Source of the DNA: Hydrogenimonas sp. | GTDB lineage: Bacteria; Campylobacterota; Campylobacteria; Campylobacterales; Hydrogenimonadaceae | Length of the DNA: 21,100 bases | Direction of reading: 5' to 3' | NCBI RefSeq assembly: GCF_029933015.1 | Contig: NZ_JAOZOZ010000017.1 | Coordinates: 1 to 21,100, forward strand | Part shown: positions 6,741 through 13,815 of the stretch, piece after piece | Position numbering within the stretch: the first letter of the stretch is position 1 | Layout: every line of letters begins with the position of its first letter | Translations under genes and position numbers: made by a program | Notes under the pieces: model-generated | What the model saw: the letters and a program-made list of their open reading frames with translations, nothing else | What the model was told of the DNA's origin: nothing | The model's database searches: none

Positions 6741-7351
6741 CTTTGCAGGTTCCTTTCTGTATCGATACCCCGTAAAACCGCCGGGAAAAAAAGCGATCCG
6801 AACAAAATAAGCAGATATCCGTCAAGTTCCAATGTCTCTTCGTAAAAATCGTGATGGGGGAAATGGACTTTTTCAAAAAAGTCGCCTGCCAGCAGCGACA
6901 AACCCCCGACAAAAACGACGAGTCCCATTTTCGAAAAGATCAGCGATCGCAGCAGGGGTTTGTAGCGGCTGAAGTGTTTCGCGAGATACCCCAGCAAAAA
7001 GAGCCACACAACAGCGAGGATGGCGTCTTTGCTCTTTCCGACCGTCAGGAATGCGATCACGCCGGTGACATGAAGCTCTTCGAAATCGACCTCCCTCAAA
7101 AACATCGTCAGCCACAGAAGGGCACCCGCAGCCACCACGGCTCTCTCTCCTCTTTTTGCGACGAAGAGCGTCGCGGCGAAGATGGAAAAAGCGATAAGCA
7201 GGGTGAAGGCCTGGAGATTTTCGATCAGTTGAAACTCATCGTAGATATAACTCTTGTCCAGAATGATCGCCTGATAATAGAGAATGGCGTCAAGAGCAAG
7301 CAGGAAGAGAAGTATGGCAGCCATCCGGCTGCCTGTAATGGGAGATTTCAT
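6737..7351 (-). CDS. Six-helix inner membrane protein of unknown function
   Basis: I do not recognise the family. The protein has 204 aa and about six membrane helices (roughly 10-30, 46-66, 70-90, 107-125, 140-158, 175-194). Charged residues sit at helix ends in a pattern that looks conserved: YDEFQLIENLQ before helix 2, FLREVDFEE at the end of helix 3, FFEKVHFPHHDFYEETLEL before helix 6. The cluster of Glu, Asp and His could form a metal or proton site, but that is a guess. The ATG at 7351 is chosen because it overlaps the tkt stop (ATGA) and starts just before the first helix. The frame is open further upstream inside tkt, but that part is arginine-rich shadow sequence. It is coupled to tkt upstream and to the YtfJ-like gene downstream. 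Confidence 0.78.
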   Translation of the reverse strand: MKSPITGSRMAAILLFLLALDAILYYQAIILDKSYIYDEFQLIENLQAFTLLIAFSIFAATLFVAKRGERAVVAAGALLWLTMFLREVDFEELHVTGVIAFLTVGKSKDAILAVVWLFLLGYLAKHFSRYKPLLRSLIFSKMGLVVFVGGLSLLAGDFFEKVHFPHHDFYEETLELDGYLLILFGSLFFPAVLRGIDTERNLQR

Positions 7352-9288
7352 CGTGCCAGAAGTGCTTCGACCCGCTCGATGACGTTGGGAATCGTGAATC
7401 CGAAATATTTGAAGAGCTCGTCCGCCTTGCCGCTGGCTCCGAAACTCTCCATTCTCAATACGTCGTCGGCGAAACGGTACCACTCCAGCCCGCTGGCCGC
7501 TTCGATCGCCAGAACCTTCGTCTTCGGATCGATGATCGTGTCGATATACTCTTTGGGCTGCTCGCAGAGCAGTTCGTAGCAGGGGACGGAGACGACGTTG
7601 GCCATGATGCCCCGCTCTTCGAGGTGGCATCCGCTCTGCAGCGCCAGCATCACTTCCGAACCGCTGGCGATCAGAGTGACGGTGGCGTTGTCGCGCTTCT
7701 TGATCATGTAGCCTCCGTTTTCGACACCGCCGTAGGCGATGTCGTCCTTGAGGACCTTGAGCTTCTGCCGGCTGCAGACGAAGGCGGAGGGCTTCTTCGT
7801 TTTTAGGGCGATCTTCCAGCAGGCGACGTTTTCTGTCGCGTCGGCCGGCCGGAAGGTGTAGAAATCGGGAAGCGCCCGAAACTGGCTCAGATGCTCGATC
7901 GGCTGATGGGTCGGCCCGTCCTCGCCGACGCCGATGCTGTCATGTGTCCAGACGAAGAAGTGCTGCAGACCGCTGAGCGCCGCGATACGCGCCGCCGGCT
8001 TGAGATAGTCGCTGAAGACGAAGAAGGTGGCACTGAAGGGCAGCAGCGGCCCGTAGGCCGCGATACCGTTGGTGATGGCCGCCATCGCGTGCTCCCGGAT
8101 ACCGTAATGGACATTCTTGCCCTTGGGAAAGTCCCCCATATCCTTGAGTTCCGTCTTGTTGGAGGGGGCCAGGTCGGCGCTTCCTCCGAAAAATCCCGGA
8201 ATCGCCTTCGCGATGGCGTTGAGGATCTTTCCGTTGCTGTCGCGCGTCGCCACGTCACTGCCCGCCTCGAACTTCGGCCATTCGATCGCGTCGAAGTCGG
8301 GATGGAGCAGGCGCTCGAGCGCCTCGTTCTGCTCGATGTAGGGTGTCTGCTTGAGCAGGTGGTTCCACTCTCTCTCGGCCAGTTCGCCCTCTTCCACGGC
8401 GCAGCGGAAGCGCACCAGCACGTCGTCGGGAATGTAGAACTTCTTCTCGGGATCGAAACCGGCCGCCTCCTTGGCTCTGGCGATCAGATCGTCACCCAGG
8501 GGCGCGCCGTGGCTGTTGTGGTCGCCCGCCATCTCCAGGGCGCCTTTGGCGATGATCGTGTGGGCGATGATCAGGACGGGCCGGTTCTCTCTTTTGGCCA
8601 GCTCCAGCGTCTCGTCGATCTGCTCGTAGTTGTGGCCGTCGGTTTCGAGCACTTTCCAGTCCTGGGCTTCGAAACGCAGCCGGACATCCTCCGTCCACGC
8701 CAGGGAGGTGTCGCCCTCGATCGTGATGCGGTTGGAGTCGTAGATCATGATCAGGTTGTCGAGCTGATACCTTCCGGCGACGGCGCAGGCTTCGTAGCTG
8801 ATCCCCTCCATCAGGTCCCCGTCGCCGCAGAGGCAGTAGACGTTGTGGTCGATGATTTTCGCCGTTTCCGAGTTGACGATGTTGGCACAGTATTTGGACG
8901 CCATCGCCATCCCAACGGCGTTGGCGACACCCTGCCCCAGGGGACCGGTGGTGATCTCCACGCCCGGCGTGTGGCCGTACTCCGGATGGCCCGGCGTCTT
9001 GCTGCCCAGCTGCCTGAAGCGCTTCAGCTCCTCCATCGGAAGGTCGTACCCCCACAGATGGAGCAGCGAGTAGATCAGTCCCGTGGCGTGACCGCCGCTG
9101 AAGACCAGACGGTCTCTGTTGAGCCATTTGGGATTTTTGGGGTTGTGTTTCAGATGCTTCGAAAGCACGACGGCGATATCCGCCAGTCCCATCGGCGCGC
9201 CCGGGTGCCCGCTGTTGGCCTGCTGAATCATGTCGGCCGCCAGGAAGCGGATCGTGTCGGCCATCTTCTTCATCATTTGATTGTCCAT
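7348..9288 (-). CDS. tkt: Transketolase
   Basis: A thiamine diphosphate enzyme of the pentose phosphate pathway that moves two-carbon ketol units between sugar phosphates. At 646 aa it is near the 660-670 of E. coli TktA. Visible: GHPGAPMG (27-34, with the H28 that contacts substrate), the ThDP motif GDGDLMEG (155-162) with the DSNRI loop, GDHNSHGAPL (about 255-264), the pyrimidine-domain GIREHAM with catalytic E399, and HDSIGVGEDGPTHQPIEHL. The ATG at 9288 follows AGGAA at a 7-nt spacing. The gene lies 87 nt after ispA, and that gap holds a long imperfect hairpin. The stop overlaps the start of the membrane protein gene. In phylum members without a complete oxidative branch, transketolase mainly supplies ribose-5-P and erythrose-4-P. 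Confidence 0.97.
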   Translation of the reverse strand: MDNQMMKKMADTIRFLAADMIQQANSGHPGAPMGLADIAVVLSKHLKHNPKNPKWLNRDRLVFSGGHATGLIYSLLHLWGYDLPMEELKRFRQLGSKTPGHPEYGHTPGVEITTGPLGQGVANAVGMAMASKYCANIVNSETAKIIDHNVYCLCGDGDLMEGISYEACAVAGRYQLDNLIMIYDSNRITIEGDTSLAWTEDVRLRFEAQDWKVLETDGHNYEQIDETLELAKRENRPVLIIAHTIIAKGALEMAGDHNSHGAPLGDDLIARAKEAAGFDPEKKFYIPDDVLVRFRCAVEEGELAEREWNHLLKQTPYIEQNEALERLLHPDFDAIEWPKFEAGSDVATRDSNGKILNAIAKAIPGFFGGSADLAPSNKTELKDMGDFPKGKNVHYGIREHAMAAITNGIAAYGPLLPFSATFFVFSDYLKPAARIAALSGLQHFFVWTHDSIGVGEDGPTHQPIEHLSQFRALPDFYTFRPADATENVACWKIALKTKKPSAFVCSRQKLKVLKDDIAYGGVENGGYMIKKRDNATVTLIASGSEVMLALQSGCHLEERGIMANVVSVPCYELLCEQPKEYIDTIIDPKTKVLAIEAASGLEWYRFADDVLRMESFGASGKADELFKYFGFTIPNVIERVEALLAR

Positions 9289-9316
9289 AAAAAAGTTCCT
9301 TTTTCATTTTGTGGGA

Positions 9317-9373
9317 AGTAAGGAGTGAGGAGTGGGAAGGATAAAGTCAACTTCTCACTCCTCACTTCTTGCT
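9317..9373 (-). repeat. Long imperfect hairpin between ispA-type gene and tkt
   Basis: Two arms of 23 nt (9317-9339 and 9351-9373) pair in 20 of 23 positions around an 11-nt loop. The sequence is biased to purines in one arm and pyrimidines in the other, built from GGAGTGAG-like units (AGGAGTGAGGAGTGGGAAG). It falls between the prenyltransferase stop and the tkt ribosome binding site, so it will be in the mRNA. It could be an mRNA processing or stabilising element, or a remnant of a dispersed repeat. Confidence 0.6.
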
Positions 9374-9375
9374 CC

Positions 9376-10230
9376 TCACCGCTTTTTGTGTCGGTAGAGA
9401 TACTTCTCAAGCAGTCGGTTCAGATTTTCCCGCAGAGGCTCGTCGAAAGCCTCCATTCGCTTTTCGAGCTTTTCCGCCAGCTCGTCGGCACGCTCTCTGG
9501 ATCCTTCGAGACCGAAATGGTTGATATAGCTGTTTTTTTCCTCGTCGTTTCCTGTCGTCTTCCCCGCCGCTTCGCAGCTTTGGGTCGCGTCGATGATATC
9601 GTCCTGGATCTGGAAGAGAAGCCCCAGGTCGAGACCGAATTCGAAGAGCTCCCGCTGTTTCTCATCGTCCAGTCCCGCGATGATGGCGCCCATCTTCAGA
9701 CTCGCGGCGATCAGTTTTCCGGTTTTGTATTCGTGGAGAAAATCGATCTGCTCCGCCGTCAGCTTCTCTCCTTCGAAGTAGCAGTCGATCGCCTGTCCCA
9801 GGACCATCCCGCCGATGCCGCCGTTGTAGGCGAGCTCCTGGACCAGCGCGATCTTGACGTCGTTGTGCAGCGGGGCGTCGGCGATGAGATAGAAGGCGTG
9901 GGTGTTCAGCGCGTCGCCCACCAGTACCGCCGTCACCTCGTCGTAGCGTTTATGAAGCGTCGGCTCCCCGCGTCTTAGGTCCGCATCGTCCATGACGGGA
10001 AGGTCGTCGTGGACCAGAGAGTAGGTATGGAGCATCTCCAGCGCCATCGCCACGGGATAGGCGCTCTCTCTGAGCAGCGGCACGTAGGCGTCCACGACAG
10101 CGAGCAGAAGACGGGGACGGAAACGTTTGCCGCCCGCGATCAGCATCGCCTTGAGCGCTTCGTCGAAAATCGGATGGAAACTGGGAGCTTCCGGCAGATT
10201 GGCTATCAGATACTCTTCAAATGACTGCAT
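9376..10230 (-). CDS. ispA: Polyprenyl synthetase (farnesyl/geranylgeranyl diphosphate synthase)
   Basis: Condenses isopentenyl diphosphate with allylic diphosphates, feeding undecaprenyl phosphate (cell wall carrier) and quinone side chains. At 284 aa it is like E. coli IspA (299). Visible: GGKRFRP (33-39), the first Asp-rich motif DDLPVMDDADLRRG (D75, D76, D81, with the two-residue insert of bacterial farnesyl synthases), GDALNT, GGMVLGQ, HEYKTGKL and the second Asp-rich motif DDIID (210-214). The residues before the first motif (HTYSLVH) match E. coli IspA, which favours a C15 product, though geranylgeranyl cannot be ruled out. A TATAAT on the minus strand (10259-10254) overlaps the stop of the upstream PDZ gene and may give extra transcription. 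The prenyl supply fits with murE nearby. Confidence 0.92.
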   Translation of the reverse strand: MQSFEEYLIANLPEAPSFHPIFDEALKAMLIAGGKRFRPRLLLAVVDAYVPLLRESAYPVAMALEMLHTYSLVHDDLPVMDDADLRRGEPTLHKRYDEVTAVLVGDALNTHAFYLIADAPLHNDVKIALVQELAYNGGIGGMVLGQAIDCYFEGEKLTAEQIDFLHEYKTGKLIAASLKMGAIIAGLDDEKQRELFEFGLDLGLLFQIQDDIIDATQSCEAAGKTTGNDEEKNSYINHFGLEGSRERADELAEKLEKRMEAFDEPLRENLNRLLEKYLYRHKKR

Positions 10231-10253
10231 GATCCATCTTTAAAATTTTGCGC

Positions 10254-10259
10254 ATTATA
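10254..10259 (-). promoter_or_regulatory. Possible internal -10 box upstream of ispA
   Basis: A perfect TATAAT lies 23 nt before the ispA start and overlaps the stop codon of the PDZ gene. Only a T-rich tract, no -35 match, stands upstream. Confidence 0.35.
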
Positions 10260-11232
10260 GCGAAGGAAGCGGCAAAAAAAACTGAAAACCGTCACGTTCG
10301 AGAAGCAATCTTTCAGGCAGGCTCCTGCGGAGCGAATAACCCGTCAGAACCCGCCGGACATCCGCTTCACTCCTGACATCTGAGCTGTCGATACGCAGAA
10401 GTCTGTCGCCGACACGGAAACCGCGTTTGAATCCGCTCCCTTTTTCGTCGATCCGCACGACCGCCAGGTTTTTGTCGAACCAGAGACCGAACCGCTCCAG
10501 AAAGGTGTCGGAGAGCTTTCCCCCTCCTCTTCTTTCGAAACACTCCGGATGGAGGGAGATCTTCCGCTCTTTGCGCAGGAGTGTGAGGGCAACCGTTTTT
10601 CCGGGTCTGCATCCATCGATCGCTTCGGCTATCTGCCTGAAAGAGGGGCTCCTGTGGCGGCCGATAGCCAGAACGCGATCACCGGGTCGAAGCGGCGTCT
10701 TGACGAAAGGATCGACTTCCGAGACACGCCAGCTCCTTCCGTTTCGCGTAAAACGCGCACCGATATCGCCATGGCGCGTATCGCCCCGCAGCAGCCTTCG
10801 GATCGAAGCGGCGTCGAACCAGCCCCCATCCCTCTCCACGATGCCCGCCAGCTCGCAGCACTCCCCGAAAAGCGCCCCCTCCCTGCCGGGACTCTTTTTC
10901 AGACGGCCGGGATAGATGGCGAAGGGGTAGGCATCGATATCGACGTAAAGAGGGGTTTTCGAGGGACAGAAATGGAGGGGGCCTTCGGGATCGATCAGAT
11001 GAAAGGGGCGTCGGAGGGGGGATTCGAAGAGACAGAGTCCTTTGAACCTGTCTTCCGCGACGATCTTTTTTCCCCGCGGACATCGGAAGGAGACGAAACG
11101 GTTTTTCGCGACACCGTAGGCGGGATGGCCGTCGACAATCCTGTAACTGTCCGGGAAAAACTCGAAACAGCTCCCGGCTCCGAAAACGGAGGAGAGCAGA
11201 AGAGAGAGTGCGACGATGTGGCGGAGGATCAT
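10255..11232 (-). CDS. Secreted protein with two PDZ-like domains, no protease domain
   Basis: A 325-aa exported protein of unknown function, with a counterpart at the same place in C. jejuni as I remember it. Residues 1-20 form a signal peptide (LRHIVALSLLLSSVFGAG). The N-terminal part (about 22-170) has six cysteines (22, 51, 67, 89, 125, 126), which suggests disulfides in the periplasm. Two PDZ-like modules follow: about 170-225 (VSEVDPFVKTPLRPGDRVLAIG) and about 250-322 (NLAVVRIDEKGSGFKRGFRVGDRLLRIDSSDV). No Ser/His/Asp protease motif is visible, so it may bind C-termini of envelope proteins as an adaptor. The start overlaps the ybaB stop (ATGA at 11232-11229). It lies inside the panD-to-ytfJ run. 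Confidence in the gene is high, in the function low. Confidence 0.82.
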   Translation of the reverse strand: MILRHIVALSLLLSSVFGAGSCFEFFPDSYRIVDGHPAYGVAKNRFVSFRCPRGKKIVAEDRFKGLCLFESPLRRPFHLIDPEGPLHFCPSKTPLYVDIDAYPFAIYPGRLKKSPGREGALFGECCELAGIVERDGGWFDAASIRRLLRGDTRHGDIGARFTRNGRSWRVSEVDPFVKTPLRPGDRVLAIGRHRSPSFRQIAEAIDGCRPGKTVALTLLRKERKISLHPECFERRGGGKLSDTFLERFGLWFDKNLAVVRIDEKGSGFKRGFRVGDRLLRIDSSDVRSEADVRRVLTGYSLRRSLPERLLLERDGFQFFLPLPSL

Positions 11233-11564
11233 CGGCTTTGGCTGCCGCCCCCTCCGCCGAATGGGTTGAGTCCGCCGGCGAACATGCTCATCGCGGCGCT
11301 TTTTTTGTTGTCTTCGACCATCTTCATCACATCGTTGATGGCCGAGATGAGAAGGATCTGGAGGGCTTCCTTGTCATCCAGAAGCGAATCGTCGATATCG
11401 ATATCGATGATCTCCCCTTTGCCGTTGGCGGTCACTTTGACGAGGCCCCCGCCGCTTTTGGCCGTCAGTTCGATCGATTCGTTTCTGGCTTCCAGCTCTT
11501 TGGCTTTCTGCTGTACCTCTTCGAGCATCTTGCCCAGATCGCCCATATTCATGCCTTCGAACAT
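11229..11564 (-). CDS. ybaB: YbaB/EbfC family nucleoid-associated protein
   Basis: A small DNA-binding protein that forms homodimers and is thought to help organise the nucleoid. At 111 aa it is typical (E. coli YbaB has 109). Visible: the N-terminal helix GDLGKMLEEVQQKAKELEARN, the central strands ESIELTAKSGGGLVKVTANGKGEIIDIDIDDSLLDD, the helix KEALQILLISAINDVMKMVEDN, and a glycine-rich tail (GGLNPFGGGGGSQSR). The start at 11564 follows the panD stop by only 4 nt, and the stop overlaps the PDZ gene. MNMGDLGKM, a few codons in, would be an alternative start. In many bacteria ybaB sits with dnaX and recR. Here, as in Campylobacter, it sits between cell-wall and isoprenoid genes instead. Confidence 0.9.
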   Translation of the reverse strand: MFEGMNMGDLGKMLEEVQQKAKELEARNESIELTAKSGGGLVKVTANGKGEIIDIDIDDSLLDDKEALQILLISAINDVMKMVEDNKKSAAMSMFAGGLNPFGGGGGSQSR

Positions 11565-11568
11565 CGGC

Positions 11569-11937
11569 TCAGAGCTCCTCGTGCACGGAAGCGATCGTGT
11601 TGCTGTGTTCGTTCATCAGCACGACGGTGGGCTTGTAGGTTTCGAGCTCTTCCTCGTCGTAGGAGGCGTAGGCGACGATGATGATCTTGTCACCGGGGTG
11701 CGCTTTGCGGGCCGCGGCGCCGTTGAGGCAGATATCGCCCTTGCCCCGCTCTCCCCTGATGATATAGGTGCTGAAGCGCTCGCCGTTGTTGATGTTGAGA
11801 ATCTCCACTTTCTGCCCCACCCGCATCTTCGCGGCATCCAGCAAATCCTGGTCGATCGTGATGGATCCGACATAGTTGAGATTGGCGTCGGTCACGGTCG
11901 CGCGATGGATTTTGGAATAGAGCATTTCGATCTGCAT
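11569..11937 (-). CDS. panD: Aspartate 1-decarboxylase proenzyme (pyruvoyl-dependent)
   Basis: Makes beta-alanine from aspartate for pantothenate and coenzyme A. It is a 122-aa proenzyme that cleaves itself between G24 and S25 (NLNYVGSITID), with S25 becoming the pyruvoyl group. The other key residues match E. coli numbering: K9 in YSKIHRA, R54, T57 and Y58 in GERFSTYII, then NGAAARKAHPGDKIIIVAYA. I chose the ATG at 11937 because it gives the E. coli-like N-terminus (MQIEMLYSKIHRATV). An in-frame ATG 57 nt upstream would add a tail that lies within the ferredoxin gene. It starts 2 nt after the ferredoxin stop and ends 4 nt before ybaB. No panB or panC is in the window. Confidence 0.95.
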   Translation of the reverse strand: MQIEMLYSKIHRATVTDANLNYVGSITIDQDLLDAAKMRVGQKVEILNINNGERFSTYIIRGERGKGDICLNGAAARKAHPGDKIIIVAYASYDEEELETYKPTVVLMNEHSNTIASVHEEL

Positions 11938-11939
11938 GA

Positions 11940-12317
11940 TCAGACGGCTCCACTCATTTTCATCATCTGCTCCGGGCTGATCGGTTCGTCCCACGCCTCT
12001 TTCTCGATCATGAACTCCTCTACCGGCTGACCGCCGATGATGTGTTCGTCGATGATGCGGTCGATCTTCTCTTTCGTCAGATGGGCGTACATCACGTGGC
12101 CCGGCTCGACCAGCATGACGGGACCGTACTGGCAGCGGTTGAGGCAGCCGGTGCGTACGGGCTGGACCGTCCCGATCAGCCCTTTTTCCATCAGACGCTG
12201 CGCGAGATGCTGGAAGAGGTCGCGGTTTTCCTCCGTCACACAGCTTGGCCGGGGCATGCCCGGAGGTGAAGACTGCTCACATTTGAATATGTAGAATGCT
12301 GGTTGTGGAATTCCCAT
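11940..12317 (-). CDS. Thioredoxin-like [2Fe-2S] ferredoxin
   Basis: A 125-aa protein with the cysteine spacing of thioredoxin-fold [2Fe-2S] ferredoxins: C13, C26, C58 and C62 (C-x12-C-x31-C-x3-C). The last pair is in RTGCLNRCQYGPVMLV, typical of the family. The C-terminus (TKEKIDRIIDEHIIGGQPVEEF) also matches this class, known from NuoE, hydrogenase subunits and free-standing ferredoxins. There is no signal peptide, so it is cytosolic. The electron partner is not shown by the neighbours. It is the first gene of the long minus-strand run, with its own promoter (TATAAT at 12352-12347) and a good ribosome binding site (GAAGGAAC) before the ATG. panD follows after 2 nt. Confidence 0.9.
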   Translation of the reverse strand: MGIPQPAFYIFKCEQSSPPGMPRPSCVTEENRDLFQHLAQRLMEKGLIGTVQPVRTGCLNRCQYGPVMLVEPGHVMYAHLTKEKIDRIIDEHIIGGQPVEEFMIEKEAWDEPISPEQMMKMSGAV

Positions 12318-12344
12318 TTTTCGTTCCTTCGCGTAATTTTGTCC

Positions 12345-12388
12345 AAATTATAGTGTTTGTCACTTAACATATGTTTACACTATAATTT
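12345..12388. promoter_or_regulatory. Divergent promoters embedded in a 12-bp inverted repeat
   Basis: The arms AAATTATAGTGT (12345-12356) and ACACTATAATTT (12377-12388) are perfect reverse complements, 20 nt apart. Each arm carries a TATAAT: minus at 12352-12347 for the ferredoxin gene, plus at 12381-12386 for cls. The plus-strand box has TTGTCA (12357-12362) 18 nt upstream as -35. A second, inner palindrome AACATATGTT lies at 12366-12375. The symmetry may only reflect two like promoters facing away from each other, or it may also be an operator. Confidence 0.6.
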
Positions 12389-12420
12389 TAGCAGAATTTA
12401 CAAAAAAAGTAAGGCGGCAC

Positions 12421-13812
12421 GTGAATCTCTTTCTGCCGGAGGCGCTCTCGGACATCATCTTTACGATCGGTGCGGAACTGCTTATCGTTCTGGCATTCTT
12501 GCATATGCTCTCGAGCCGCCGCAGCCCAAGCAGCATGATCGCATGGACCCTGGCCATCTTCCTGGTCCCCTATGCGGCCGTGCCATTCTATTTTCTCTTC
12601 GGTCATCGCAAACTGGTCAAAAGATACCAGAAACTGCGGTTCCAGCTCAAGCCCGTCGACGACACGGCGCCTCTGTGCGACCACCCCGTCGAAAAGCTTC
12701 TCTACGCCAACGAGATCCCTCCCGCGACACCGGACAACCGTTTCACGATCTGTACGCGCCCCGACGAGGCGTACGAAACCTTCATCCGGCAGATCGACCG
12801 GGCCGCGGAGTCTATCGATATCTGCGTCTACGAGATGATCCTGGACGAAACGACCCGTCCGCTGCTCGAAGCGCTGAAGAAAAAAGCGGAAAAGGGCGTG
12901 AGGGTCCGCCTGCTGCTGGATTCGATCGGATCGGCCAGGCTCTATCTCTTCTCCAGGCCGCTGACGTCTTTGAAGGAAGCGGGCGTCGAAATCGCGTTCT
13001 TCATGCCGTTTCTGCATCTTCCCCTGCGCAACTTCATCAACCTGCGCAACCACAGAAAAATCTACATATTCGACAAAACCACGGTCCTGACCGGGGGCAT
13101 GAATCTCTCGGAAGCCTACCTTTCGCCCGATCCTCGCAAAGCCCGCTACACCGACCTGCTCTGCCGGATCGAAGGGAAAGCGGCACACTACTATCTGCAG
13201 ATTTTCGAGATGGACTGGGCCTTCGCCACCCGCGGCGAAGTCTTCCTGCCCGAACCGGTATCCATCACGGCGGGCTCCGCATGCCTGCAGGTGGCGCCTT
13301 CCGGTCCCGACACCCCTTCCGACGGCGTCGTCGAAGCACTTTTGAACGCCATCTGCAACGCCACCCGCAGCATCAGGATCTTCACCCCCTACTTCGTTCC
13401 CAACGAAGAGTTCGTCAGGGCCCTGACCATCGCGCTCCATCGGGGTGTCGAACTGACGATCGTCACGCCCGAGCGCTCCGACCACATCGTCTCCGACCTG
13501 GGACGCGGAAGCTATCTGCGGGAACTCGCCTCCAAGGGCGCCGAAATACTCCTGTACAGGGGCAGGGTCCTTCATGCCAAAGCGATGATTTTCGACAACG
13601 ACTGTGCCGTGGTCGGCACGATCAACTTCGACAACCGAAGCCTCTTCTACAATTTCGAAGTGGTCAGTTTTCTCTATTCTCGAAAGGATATCGGGATTCT
13701 CGCGGACTGGGGAGAGAAACTGATACATAAGAGCGTCCGGTACACCCCGGCCGAGAAGCCGCTTCAGATCCGAATCGAAAACTTCATGCGAATGCTTTCG
13801 CCGCTGGTGTAG
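12421..13812 (+). CDS. cls: Cardiolipin synthase (phospholipase D superfamily)
   Basis: An inner-membrane enzyme that joins two phosphatidylglycerol molecules into cardiolipin. At 463 aa it is near E. coli ClsA (486). The N-terminus has two membrane helices (about 12-31 and 38-60, PLDc_N type), then two HKD motifs: HRKIYIFD (H211, K213, D218) with GGMNLSE, and HAKAMIFD (H385, K387, D392) with GTINFDNRS. Both catalytic halves are therefore complete. The start is GTG with TAAGG 6 nt upstream, under the plus-strand promoter of the palindromic region. Three nt after its stop an EEP-fold hydrolase gene begins. The pair is an island on the plus strand between two minus-strand runs that adjoin each other in C. 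jejuni as I remember it. Confidence 0.93.
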   Translation: MNLFLPEALSDIIFTIGAELLIVLAFLHMLSSRRSPSSMIAWTLAIFLVPYAAVPFYFLFGHRKLVKRYQKLRFQLKPVDDTAPLCDHPVEKLLYANEIPPATPDNRFTICTRPDEAYETFIRQIDRAAESIDICVYEMILDETTRPLLEALKKKAEKGVRVRLLLDSIGSARLYLFSRPLTSLKEAGVEIAFFMPFLHLPLRNFINLRNHRKIYIFDKTTVLTGGMNLSEAYLSPDPRKARYTDLLCRIEGKAAHYYLQIFEMDWAFATRGEVFLPEPVSITAGSACLQVAPSGPDTPSDGVVEALLNAICNATRSIRIFTPYFVPNEEFVRALTIALHRGVELTIVTPERSDHIVSDLGRGSYLRELASKGAEILLYRGRVLHAKAMIFDNDCAVVGTINFDNRSLFYNFEVVSFLYSRKDIGILADWGEKLIHKSVRYTPAEKPLQIRIENFMRMLSPLV

Positions 13813-13815
13813 TCG

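Noticed and set aside
7891..9321. Long plus-strand open frame (476 codons) opposite tkt
   Set aside because: Typical antisense shadow of a GC-rich gene; the minus strand encodes an unmistakable transketolase.
10549..12030. 493-codon plus-strand frame opposite the PDZ, ybaB and panD genes
   Set aside because: Crosses three supported minus-strand genes with overlapping starts and stops; composition is that of reverse-complement shadow.
12357..13730. 457-codon plus-strand frame in a second frame of cls
   Set aside because: The frame starting at 12421 carries both HKD motifs; this one is out of frame and rich in Arg, Ser and Pro.
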